Below are positions 44,634 to 52,900 of a DNA stretch of 64,000 nt, piece by piece. The stretch is taken from NCBI GenBank assembly GCA_002389045.1, contig DGNS01000005.1:230288-294287 (forward strand), written 5' to 3'. Origin of the DNA: Thiotrichaceae bacterium UBA4486. Lineage in GTDB: Bacteria > Pseudomonadota > Gammaproteobacteria > Eutrophobiales > Eutrophobiaceae. Made by a program: the position numbers and the translations under genes. Numbering within the stretch: position 1 is the stretch's first letter; the number at the start of each line of letters is the position of its first letter. The notes below the pieces were generated by a model that made no database searches, had not been told where the DNA came from, and worked only from the letters and a program-made list of their open reading frames with translations.

Positions 44634-45305
44634 TCAGGCAGCCTCTTCAGAGGCTGAAGTCTCATCGATGGAGCGGAAAATATCACCGTACAGGCGGAAC
44701 ATGACTTGTGCACAGTGGATAATACAATGTTTGTCATGTGTATCATCAAGGCGGTTCATCAGACTTTCAAAAAACTCGATATGTTGCAGATCCAGAGCAC
44801 CATGCGATCGTAAATACGTGAATGCAGCATCCGGCAAACCGAGTTGTTGCTGGATGATATCCGCGGCCCGGGTGGCGAGTTGAATACTGGTGCCTTCAAG
44901 TACATAAACCATACCGAAAAAACCAGCCGGATTGATACGATGAATGGTGTCATAGGCATAGGCGACCATAAGCTCGGTAGCCAGGCCGGGCCTGCCATTA
45001 CGTATACTCTCCCTGTCCATTCCACAGGCTGCAATATCATCGAGAATCCACTCCTGATGGCCCGTTTCCTCCCTGATATATTCTCCAACCGCCGTTCGCA
45101 GCCATTCATAATGTTCAGGTAGCAGGCTGCCGCAGGCCATCAGTAACGGCACGGTATGTTTTACATGATGGTAGGCCTCGGTCAGGAACGCTAAATAGGT
45201 CTCCCGTGAAACGTCTCCTGCCATCGTCCTTTCTATCAATGGAATGGAGAGCAACGATAATCGATCCTGTTCTGTCTGCTGTTTCAGTTCATCATAAAAT
45301 TTCAT
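44634..45305 (-). CDS. Heme-oxygenase-like diiron oxidase (TenA/UndA-like fold)
   Basis: Member of the iron-containing redox family (Haem_oxygenas_2). I start at the ATG at 45305 (223 residues; MKFYDELKQQTEQ); an in-frame ATG at 45332 would extend into the ligase gene. The diiron ligand pattern of HDO enzymes is complete: Glu80/His83 (REETGHQEW), Glu137 (VLEGTS), and His168, Asp172, His175 (SHGALDLQH, H-x3-D-x2-H), with Glu43 (TEAYHHVKH) as probable first-helix ligand. Known relatives cleave C-C or C-N bonds or desaturate acyl or amino acid substrates (UndA, BesC, SznF). It lies between an acyl ligase and an SDR, so an activated acyl intermediate is the probable substrate. Confidence 0.87.
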   Translation of the reverse strand: MKFYDELKQQTEQDRLSLLSIPLIERTMAGDVSRETYLAFLTEAYHHVKHTVPLLMACGSLLPEHYEWLRTAVGEYIREETGHQEWILDDIAACGMDRESIRNGRPGLATELMVAYAYDTIHRINPAGFFGMVYVLEGTSIQLATRAADIIQQQLGLPDAAFTYLRSHGALDLQHIEFFESLMNRLDDTHDKHCIIHCAQVMFRLYGDIFRSIDETSASEEAA

Positions 45306-46794
45306 AACTTCTTTTACAGTCCTCGTTGTCATAGAGCGTTTCTATACGGGCAGAATAATACGAATATATTTTTTCCCGGACGATCCTGCCGTTACCGGTC
45401 AGCATGCCGCTGGCCGATGAAAATGGCGTATCCGCCATCAACCAGAGGTGTACCTGTGCATAATCGGGTAATCCTGAATTTACCGATTCGATAACAACTC
45501 CAAGTGCATTTTTATCAATGGTCGGTCCGGCCGGTACAATAATCGCACAGTTCAGTGGTCTTGCTTCACCGAAGACTGCTGCCTGGCTTATCAGTGGTGA
45601 AGCAGTCAATTCCGCTTCCGGCCATTCAGGAGAAACATTCCGGCCATAGGAAGTGATGAACACGTTCTTTTTACGGCCCTCGATATACAGGAAGCCATCG
45701 CCGTCAACACGTCCGATATCACCGGTATGCACCAGGCCTTGATTCCGGAGGGGTCCACCGTGAAGATAGCCGGTCATGATCGGCCCCCCGACCAGGATTT
45801 CATTTTCCCGTGACAGTTCCACTTGTACATGCTGCAATGGTTTACCCACACTGCCAGACCGATTCATGGACGGGGTATTGAGTGATACAACAGACGCGCA
45901 CTCGGACAGTCCATAGCCCTGATAAACCGGCAGGCCCTGCTCCTGTGCCCGGGTAATCAGGTCCGGGGCCACACGTGCACCGCCGACAGCTATGAATTCA
46001 GGACGCTGATGCAACTTTCTTCCACGTTCAAGCGCAAGCACAAGATATTTGAGGATTTGAGGTTGCATGATCATGCTTTGCGGTGCGTATCGATTGATAC
46101 AATCAATCATCCGATCAATATCCAGCCGGCTTGATCCGGTAAAGCCGATTTGCTGCAGAGTCGGCAACTGGCAGCAGGCGCCCCTGAGCAATGAGGTGTA
46201 GACACCGGCCAGATTTTCCAGAAGTGTAGACAGCGGCAAAAGGCATAAATGTCGTGATATATCAAGATCACTGATAACGGAATCAATGGATATTGATACC
46301 TGTTCCATGGAATTTACAGAAAGACAGACACCTTTAGGCTCTCCGGAACTGCCGGACGTAAAGGTTATTTTCTGGTGGTCGGAGCACCCGGCATCTGTAG
46401 TTCCGATCTGCTTCCTGCGCAGAACACATTTACCGGATAATATCTGTTCATTACTGAAACCATTTGCCGCATAGAATGCATTGCCGGAATCGCAGATAAT
46501 GGTATCGATATCTGCACTATCAAGAATGTACTGAATTTGCTGATTCGTGAAGAAATGAGGCAGCGGTGTGTTTACAATACCGGCAAGCATGGCGGCCAGA
46601 TCAAACAGTACCCATTCGATTCCGTTGTCAATCGCCAGGGCTATCCTGCGAACTTCCATAGACTGTAATTTTCTTGCCAGCCTTCGCACCTGCAGATCAA
46701 GGCCCTTGCAGGACAGTAAAATATTATCCGACTGTAATGCCGGTGCGGCCGGCCTGTCATTAGCATGACGCCGTACGGCTTCTAATACTTTCAT
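45292..46794 (-). CDS. AMP-dependent acyl ligase (ANL superfamily), A10 lysine replaced
   Basis: Predicted to adenylate a carboxylic acid. The 500 residues contain the P-loop FTSGSSGEPKGVCLS (about 149-163), the A5 block YQGYGLSECASVVSLN and the hinge region DGFLYIEGRKKNVFITSYGRNVSPEWPE. In the C-terminal lid the usual catalytic Lys of the A10 motif is Arg in LTGNGRIVREKI. It overlaps the hemolysin-family gene by one base (TAATG) and the oxidase gene by 14 or 41 bases depending on start. Acyl-CoA synthetase or acyl-AMP donor are both possible; the substrate is unknown. Confidence 0.9.
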   Translation of the reverse strand: MKVLEAVRRHANDRPAAPALQSDNILLSCKGLDLQVRRLARKLQSMEVRRIALAIDNGIEWVLFDLAAMLAGIVNTPLPHFFTNQQIQYILDSADIDTIICDSGNAFYAANGFSNEQILSGKCVLRRKQIGTTDAGCSDHQKITFTSGSSGEPKGVCLSVNSMEQVSISIDSVISDLDISRHLCLLPLSTLLENLAGVYTSLLRGACCQLPTLQQIGFTGSSRLDIDRMIDCINRYAPQSMIMQPQILKYLVLALERGRKLHQRPEFIAVGGARVAPDLITRAQEQGLPVYQGYGLSECASVVSLNTPSMNRSGSVGKPLQHVQVELSRENEILVGGPIMTGYLHGGPLRNQGLVHTGDIGRVDGDGFLYIEGRKKNVFITSYGRNVSPEWPEAELTASPLISQAAVFGEARPLNCAIIVPAGPTIDKNALGVVIESVNSGLPDYAQVHLWLMADTPFSSASGMLTGNGRIVREKIYSYYSARIETLYDNEDCKRSYEIL

Positions 46795-47519
46795 TATACC
46801 GATGTTTTCCGTTCCGGTTGTGCAAGGCTGACCAGCTTCAGGGTACTGATAAACCGGTGATATTCTGCAGTCGCCAGCATGAGATTGTGGCTTTTCAGGA
46901 TATTACCGCACATAACCCTTGGATAATGTTCGTAATAGCTGCCCCAGTAATTCTTTTCAGTACCCAGGCAGTCGGCATCCGCATCGATCAGTTCAACCGG
47001 CTCCAGTCGCATACGCTTGAGAATATTCACCAGTTCACGTGTTCCGGTCATGGTCACCCAGCTGAAACCCTGCTGATGAAACAACGCGGCCATTGCCATG
47101 ATCATGAGACGGCTGCTATGGCCGCCATCGGTGGCAAAATTGCCGACTTCCACCAGAACCTCCCTGGAAATACACAAACCCAATGCTTCACCGAGGACCT
47201 GTTCAACCGGAAGATTCAGATATTTTTCCAGAAACAGTTCTCCGTCTGTCGCCGGTCGAAACCCTGCTGCTGCAACCACATTACGGTCCCCGGTTTCGAG
47301 GCTGATCAGATACGGCATAAAATGCCTGATCCTGGCATCATGCTTGTCGAGATAACGCTGATGGATAAATAACTCAACAGCATGCCTTTTCAGGCTACCG
47401 GGTATGTACAGCATGAGACTTAGTGATTCGGACACCCTGACCCGGTCAGGTCGGTTTATCCTGCCCTGGTAGTACGGTCGCACCGATTCAACAGGTATAA
47501 CGGCCAGATCAATGGTCAT
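46794..47519 (-). CDS. Thermostable hemolysin family protein (GNAT/LuxI-like fold)
   Basis: Pfam T_hemolysin family, named after Vibrio delta-VPH. The 241 residues lack a signal peptide, so a secreted toxin is unlikely here. Conserved parts are ELFIHQRYLDKHDARIRHFMPYLISLE, an AAGFRPATDGELFLEKYL strand and VLVEVGNFA, which resemble in layout the acyltransferase fold of acyl-homoserine lactone synthases. First gene of the five-gene operon and divergent from the two-component system across a PmrA-type box. I infer an N- or O-acyltransferase that uses the acyl group activated by the following ligase. Confidence 0.85.
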   Translation of the reverse strand: MTIDLAVIPVESVRPYYQGRINRPDRVRVSESLSLMLYIPGSLKRHAVELFIHQRYLDKHDARIRHFMPYLISLETGDRNVVAAAGFRPATDGELFLEKYLNLPVEQVLGEALGLCISREVLVEVGNFATDGGHSSRLMIMAMAALFHQQGFSWVTMTGTRELVNILKRMRLEPVELIDADADCLGTEKNYWGSYYEHYPRVMCGNILKSHNLMLATAEYHRFISTLKLVSLAQPERKTSV

Positions 47520-47565
47520 CTGCGTACTCCGGGAAAATTCTGATTCGGGATCTTATGGGCCCATT

Positions 47566-47582
47566 CTTAAGGCAACCTTAAG
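47566..47582. promoter_or_regulatory. PmrA/QseB-type box (CTTAAG-N5-CTTAAG)
   Basis: Perfect direct repeat of CTTAAG with a five-base spacer, matching the PmrA-box pattern. It sits in the 153-base gap between the hemolysin-family operon (minus) and the response regulator gene (plus), so it could control either or both. The half-sites are also palindromic. A very similar element lies at 39569-39585. Confidence 0.72.
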
Positions 47583-47621
47583 AAACCGGATTTACAGTGC
47601 TATCGTCATACTGAATTTCAT

Positions 47622-47627
47622 TATAAT
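47622..47627 (+). promoter_or_regulatory. Candidate -10 of the two-component operon
   Basis: TATAAT lies 45 bases before the response regulator ATG. No good -35 is found at the normal distance (GCTATC at 17 bases), which is what an activator-dependent promoter would look like; the CTTAAG box ends 39 bases upstream. Positive autoregulation is therefore possible. Confidence 0.4.
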
Positions 47628-47672
47628 CTGATCAACCGTACCACTTGCCGGAATAAGCCGGAGCCGTAAATT

Positions 47673-48332
47673 ATGAGAATTTTAGTCGTTGAAGACGACC
47701 AGACACTGGGTGATGGTATCAGCCGCTGGTTAAGGGAATACGGATATGCCACTGACTGGATGACAGAGGGAAAACAGGGGTATTCAGCCCTGGAGAGTGA
47801 AGATTTCGATTGCGTGATACTTGACATCAACCTGCCGGATATTTCCGGTCTGGACGTATTACGGCAAATGCGCAAATCGGGGAAACAGACACCGGTCCTG
47901 TTGTTAACCGCTTGTGACATGGTGTCGGACCGGGTAACGGGTCTGGATTCCGGCGCGGATGATTATCTGACCAAGCCTTTCGATCTGGATGAACTGTCCG
48001 CAAGAATTCGTGCGTTATTGCGCCGGCACAGCGGCCATGCTGATCCCGTGATCAGATACAGGAACATCATTATCGACCCGGCAGCGCGTACGGTCAGTAA
48101 AGAAGGCGGACTTGTTGATCTTTCCAGCCGTGAGTTCGCGCTTCTGCAGTTACTGATCGAGAATGCCGGCAAGGTTCTTACCAGGGACAGGATCGAACAA
48201 AGCCTGTATTCATGGAGAGATCATGTCAGCAGCAACGCAGTCGAGGTGCATGTGCATCACCTGCGAAAAAAATTCGGCACCGATCTGATCCGTACTGTTC
48301 GCGGTGCCGGCTATATAACAGACAGGGAATGA
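47673..48332 (+). CDS. OmpR-family response regulator (PmrA/QseB-like)
   Basis: Two-component regulator of 219 residues. The receiver domain has acidic pocket EDD (7-9), phospho-acceptor Asp51 (VILDINLPDISG) and Lys101 (YLTKPFDLDE). The winged-helix DNA-binding domain ends with SSNAVEVHVHHLRKKFGTDLIRTVRGAGYI, the PmrA/QseB/TctD type. PmrA-type boxes occur just upstream and at 39.57 kb. The stop overlaps the kinase start (ATGA). Probable targets are the hemolysin-family operon and the GT2-ArnT-like operon. Confidence 0.93.
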   Translation: MRILVVEDDQTLGDGISRWLREYGYATDWMTEGKQGYSALESEDFDCVILDINLPDISGLDVLRQMRKSGKQTPVLLLTACDMVSDRVTGLDSGADDYLTKPFDLDELSARIRALLRRHSGHADPVIRYRNIIIDPAARTVSKEGGLVDLSSREFALLQLLIENAGKVLTRDRIEQSLYSWRDHVSSNAVEVHVHHLRKKFGTDLIRTVRGAGYITDRE

Positions 48333-49735
48333 TGCTGACATCACTCAGGCAACGGCTTGTGTTTTTCATTCTGACCGGCATCTTCCTGATCTGGTCACTG
48401 ATAATAGTGAAAATATACCAGGATTCCAGGACCGAAATATTTGAATTATTCGATGCCCATCTGGCCCAGTCCGCCAAGGTGTTGCTGTTTCTTGTTGCCG
48501 AGGAACTTTACGAAGAACATGACGAAGAGGAAGGTGTGTCAGCAAATGACACCAGGCCCATACCCATACAGGAAATCGAGCAGCATCTGGAAAAACATAA
48601 ATATGAAAAAATTCTTGCTTTCCAGATATGGGTTGAGCGTCTGGATTTCTATTTCAAATCCGCCATTGCTCCCGAAAAAATGCTGGCAACCGGGACAAGA
48701 GGTTTCTCTGTCAACATCATTGACGGAATAACATGGCGGGTTTTCACAATCAGTGATCCACAACAGATCATCATTATTCATGTCGGTGAGCCGGTCAGTG
48801 TCAGAACCGAATTGCTGGAAAAAATAACCTGGAACCTGATTCTGCCAGTTCTGATTGCTCTCCCGCTGCTGGCCCTGTTCATCTGGTGGGTCATCGGTCG
48901 TACCCTTGCGCCTCTCAGCGACCTGGCTGTCAAAATCAGACATCGTCCGCATAACCGCACTACCCGGATAACACCAGAAGGAAAATTGCCCGATGAAGCC
49001 AGACCATTACTCGATGCAATCAATCAGTTACTGGACCGGCTGAATGAGACCCTGGAAAGCGAGAGGCGTTTTACCGCGGATGTCGCACATGAATTACGCA
49101 CACCGCTGGCCGGCATCAAGACCCAGGCACAACTGGCCATGCATACCAATGATAAAACCACTCGTTCAACAGCCATGCACAGGATTGTACGCAGTATAGA
49201 TCGTTGCACCCATATGACAGAACAACTTCTGGCCATGGCGCGACTGGATCCGGATTACACGCTGGGCAGTCTGGATAAAATCCTGCTCAACGATGTCGCA
49301 CATACTGTCATCGCTGAACTCGATGATATTGCCCGCGAAAAACACGTGCACATCAAAACTGAATTCAGGGATAAATGCATCATACAGGGCAACAGTCAGA
49401 CATTGCATGTCATGCTCCGCAATCTCGTCGATAATGCAATACGTTACGGCAACGATAACGGTCATATACAGATTAGCCTGGAAACCGATGGTGACCTGGT
49501 AATACTGTGCATAGATGATGATGGTCCCGGCATTGCCGACGAACAGTTACCGGAAGTTTTCAACCGTTTTTACCGGATTGACAACACCAGTGAAAAAGGC
49601 AGCGGTCTTGGGTTGTCCATCACCAAGCGCATTGCCGATCTACATGGCGCCGATATGAAACTGTCCCGTTCAGACGCGGGGGGATTGAGGGTTACGATTG
49701 TGTTCCGGAACAAACATAACAGACAAGACCGGTGA
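48329..49735 (+). CDS. Sensor histidine kinase (PmrB/QseC-like) with acidic ExxE sensor motif
   Basis: Membrane sensor paired with the preceding regulator. The start is one of two consecutive ATGs (48329 or 48332); 468 residues. Two membrane helices (about 9-28 and 170-189) enclose a periplasmic domain that opens with an acidic run EELYEEHDEEE (58-68) containing ExxE pairs, as in the iron-sensing loop of PmrB. HisKA has phospho-acceptor His254 (FTADVAHELRTPLAG), and the ATPase domain has N-box LRNLVDNAIRYG and GSGLGLSI. Iron, another metal, or cationic peptides are candidate signals; acidic 2CSK_N domains also occur in QseC-type kinases. Confidence 0.92.
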   Translation: MMLTSLRQRLVFFILTGIFLIWSLIIVKIYQDSRTEIFELFDAHLAQSAKVLLFLVAEELYEEHDEEEGVSANDTRPIPIQEIEQHLEKHKYEKILAFQIWVERLDFYFKSAIAPEKMLATGTRGFSVNIIDGITWRVFTISDPQQIIIIHVGEPVSVRTELLEKITWNLILPVLIALPLLALFIWWVIGRTLAPLSDLAVKIRHRPHNRTTRITPEGKLPDEARPLLDAINQLLDRLNETLESERRFTADVAHELRTPLAGIKTQAQLAMHTNDKTTRSTAMHRIVRSIDRCTHMTEQLLAMARLDPDYTLGSLDKILLNDVAHTVIAELDDIAREKHVHIKTEFRDKCIIQGNSQTLHVMLRNLVDNAIRYGNDNGHIQISLETDGDLVILCIDDDGPGIADEQLPEVFNRFYRIDNTSEKGSGLGLSITKRIADLHGADMKLSRSDAGGLRVTIVFRNKHNRQDR

Positions 49736-49783
49736 ATATTCAGGTATACATGCAACGGGCCCTGAGTCGAAGCGGTCGGGTGC

Positions 49784-49812
49784 TGGAAACAAACAGCCAT
49801 TCATACTATAAT
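49784..49812 (+). promoter_or_regulatory. Probable sigma-70 promoter of metH
   Basis: TGGAAA (49784-49789), 17 bases, then a perfect TATAAT (49807-49812). Transcription would start about 10 bases before the SAH riboswitch. Confidence 0.55.
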
Positions 49813-49830
49813 CGCCCTCCATCAACTATC

Positions 49831-49925
49831 TGTCTGAGGAGCGTTGCGACGGAATCCTGTTCCGCCAGGCTCAGACGGTATCTATGAATAACGGCGCTCG
49901 CTTGTAACAGGTAAACAAGCGAGTA
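49831..49925 (+). ncRNA. S-adenosylhomocysteine (SAH) riboswitch in the metH leader
   Basis: The leader shows the SAH aptamer core: CTGAGGAGCGTTGCGACGG, a short hairpin, CCAGGCTCAGACGG, and AACGGCGCTCG. The GAGCG/CGCTC and CTGAG/CTCAG segments pair as in the known family found upstream of metH and ahcY. It is followed by a strong hairpin CTCGCTTGT ... ACAAGCGAG (49897-49923) that shares bases with the aptamer and is probably the expression platform. SAH binding is expected to raise expression. The rest of the gap up to 49994 has no gene. Confidence 0.9.
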
Positions 49926-49994
49926 ACCGGAACTTCCCGACGCGACACCCGCCTTGTTTACCCATCGTTCTTACTGAACCAGGTACGTCTATAT

Positions 49995-52900
49995 ATGACC
50001 GATTTACAGCAACAACTTGAGCAGGAACTCGACCGGCGCATCATGATTCTGGATGGCGCCATGGGCACCACAATACAGCTCATGGGTCTGACCGAAGAGG
50101 ATCTGCGCGGCCAGCAATTCAAGGATGTGAAGAGTAAAGACCTAATAAGAAACAATGAGTTACTGGTTATATCTCAACCAGATACTATCATTGATATACA
50201 TCGTCAATTCCTCGATGCCGGCGCCGATATCGTCGAAACCAACACCTTTGGCGCCACGCCGCTGGCCCAGCAGGATTTCTTCATGGAGATCGAGGACGGC
50301 AAGCGCAAGGACCAGGCCTACTTCGACGATGTACTGGCCGATGATTACCTGAAAAAACTCTGTTATGACCTCAACATTGCCGCCGTCGAGTGCGCCCGCA
50401 AGGCCTGTGACCAGGCCGGGCAGGACAGCGACCGCAGATGTTATGTCGCCGGCGCCATGGGCCCCATGCCCGTCAGTGCCAGTACCGTCGTGGATGTCAA
50501 TAATCCGGGCTTCAGACCGATCAATTTTGAACAACTCAGGTTTGCCTATTACGAACAGGTCAAGGCCCTGATCGAGGCCGGATGTGACATCCTGCTGGTG
50601 GAAACCATATTCGACACGCTGAACGCCAAGGCGGCGCTGTTTGCCATCGATGAGATTTTCAGCGAGCAGGATATACATTTGCCGATTATGATCTCGGGCA
50701 CCATCACCGATCGCGCCGGGCGAACCCTGAGCGGTCAGAACGTCGAAGGCTTCTGGAATTCCGTGCGTCATGCCAAACCACTGACAGTGGGACTGAACTG
50801 CGCACTGGGTCCCGACCTGATGCGGCCGTTTATCGAGGAAATCAGCACCGTGGCCGACACTCGTGTCTGTGCCTATCCCAACGCGGGCCTGCCCGATCCC
50901 CTGCTGCCGACCGGTTATCCGGAAACACCGGAATCCCTGGCGCCGCAGATCAGGGACTGGGCCGAGTCCGGTTTCCTGAATATTGTCGGCGGTTGCTGTG
51001 GTACGACTCCGGATCACATCCGTGAGATCGCCAAAGCGGTCAAGGATCTGCCGCCGCGTGAAGTACCCGAACGTGAACAGATTTGCCGTCTCAGCGGTCT
51101 GGAACCCTTTAACATCACGAAAGACGTCAATTTCGTCAATGTCGGAGAGCGTACCAACGTTGCCGGCTCACCGCGTTTTCTCAAACTTGTCAAGGAAGAC
51201 AACGATCTCGAAGCTGCACTGGAAGTGGCCAAACAACAGGTGGAGAACGGCGCCCAGATCATCGATGTATGCATGGACGAGGGCATGCTCGATTCTGAAA
51301 AACTGATGCAGGACTTTCTCAACCTGATTGCCTCCGAACCGGACATCAGTCGCGTACCGATCATGGTCGACTCCTCGAAATGGTCGGTACTGGAAACCGG
51401 GCTGCGTTGCGTGCAGGGCAAGGGCATCGTCAATTCCATCAGTCTTAAAGAGGGCGAGGAAAAATTTATCGAACACGCCAGGCTGGTCAAACGCTACGGT
51501 TTTGCTGCCGTGATTATGGCGTTCGATGAAGATGGCCAGGCCGATTCTACGGATCGTCGCTTCGAAGTCTGCAAGCGATCCTACGACATACTGGTTGAAA
51601 AAGTCGGGTTCCCGCCGGAAGACATCATCTTTGATCCGAACATCCTTACCGTGGCCACCGGCATGGAAGAACATAATAACTACGCGGTTTCCTTTTTCGA
51701 GAGCACACGCCTGATCAAGGAAAAACTGCCCCATGCCCTGGTCAGTGGCGGGTTGAGTAACGTTTCATTTTCATTTCGCGGCAACAACCCGGTGCGTGAA
51801 GCCATGCACGCCGCCTTTCTCTATCACGGTATCCAGGCCGGCATGGACATGGGTATTGTCAATGCCGGCCAACTGGCCATATACGACGAGATCGACAAGG
51901 AACTGCTCGAATATGTCGAGGACGTGCTGCTGAACCGCCGGGACGATGCCACGGATCGGCTGGTCGAATTCGCCGAAACCGTCAAGGCCGATGACAAGAA
52001 AGAAAGCAAGGTCAACAAGGAATGGCGTGAAAAACCCGTCACCGAGCGTCTCACTCACGCCCTGGTCAAGGGTATAACCGATTACATCATTGACGATACC
52101 GAGGAAGCCCGCCAGCAATACGACAAACCACTGGAAGTGATCGAGGGCCCGCTCATGGATGGCATGAACGTGGTAGGTGACCTGTTCGGCGCCGGCAAGA
52201 TGTTTCTGCCCCAGGTAGTGAAAAGTGCCCGGGTCATGAAAAAGGCTGTCGCCCATTTAATACCCTATATAGAGGAAGAGAAAAAACGCAGCGGCGATGC
52301 CGGCAAAAACAACGGCACTATCATCATGGCCACGGTCAAGGGTGACGTGCATGACATCGGTAAAAACATTGTCGGCGTGGTTCTGCAATGTAACAACTTC
52401 GAGGTCATTGACCTGGGTGTCATGGTGCCGACCGAAAAAATCCTGGATACAGCCGTGGAAAAAAATGCCCATATCATCGGGGTGAGCGGGCTGATTACAC
52501 CATCGCTGGACGAAATGGTCCACGTTGCCAGGGAAATGCAACGCCGTAAGCTGACTATTCCACTCCTGATAGGAGGCGCTACGACCTCACGTGCACATAC
52601 GGCTGTCAAGATCGATCAGCAATATGATGAACCGGTGGTTCACGTCAAGGACGCATCACGTGCCGTGGGCGTCGCCCAGAACCTGGTCAGCCCCGGCAAG
52701 AAGGAAGCCTACGTCAAACAATTGCGCGAGGATTATGAAAAGGTGCGTGAGCGTCACGCCGGCAAACAGCAGAAGATCAACTGGCTGACCATCGAGGAAG
52801 CTCGCCGGAATCGCATGGAAACGGACTGGGAGAATTATACTCCACCACAACCGGAACAGTCAGGTGTCCATGTGCTGGATGACTATCCCCTGGATGAACT

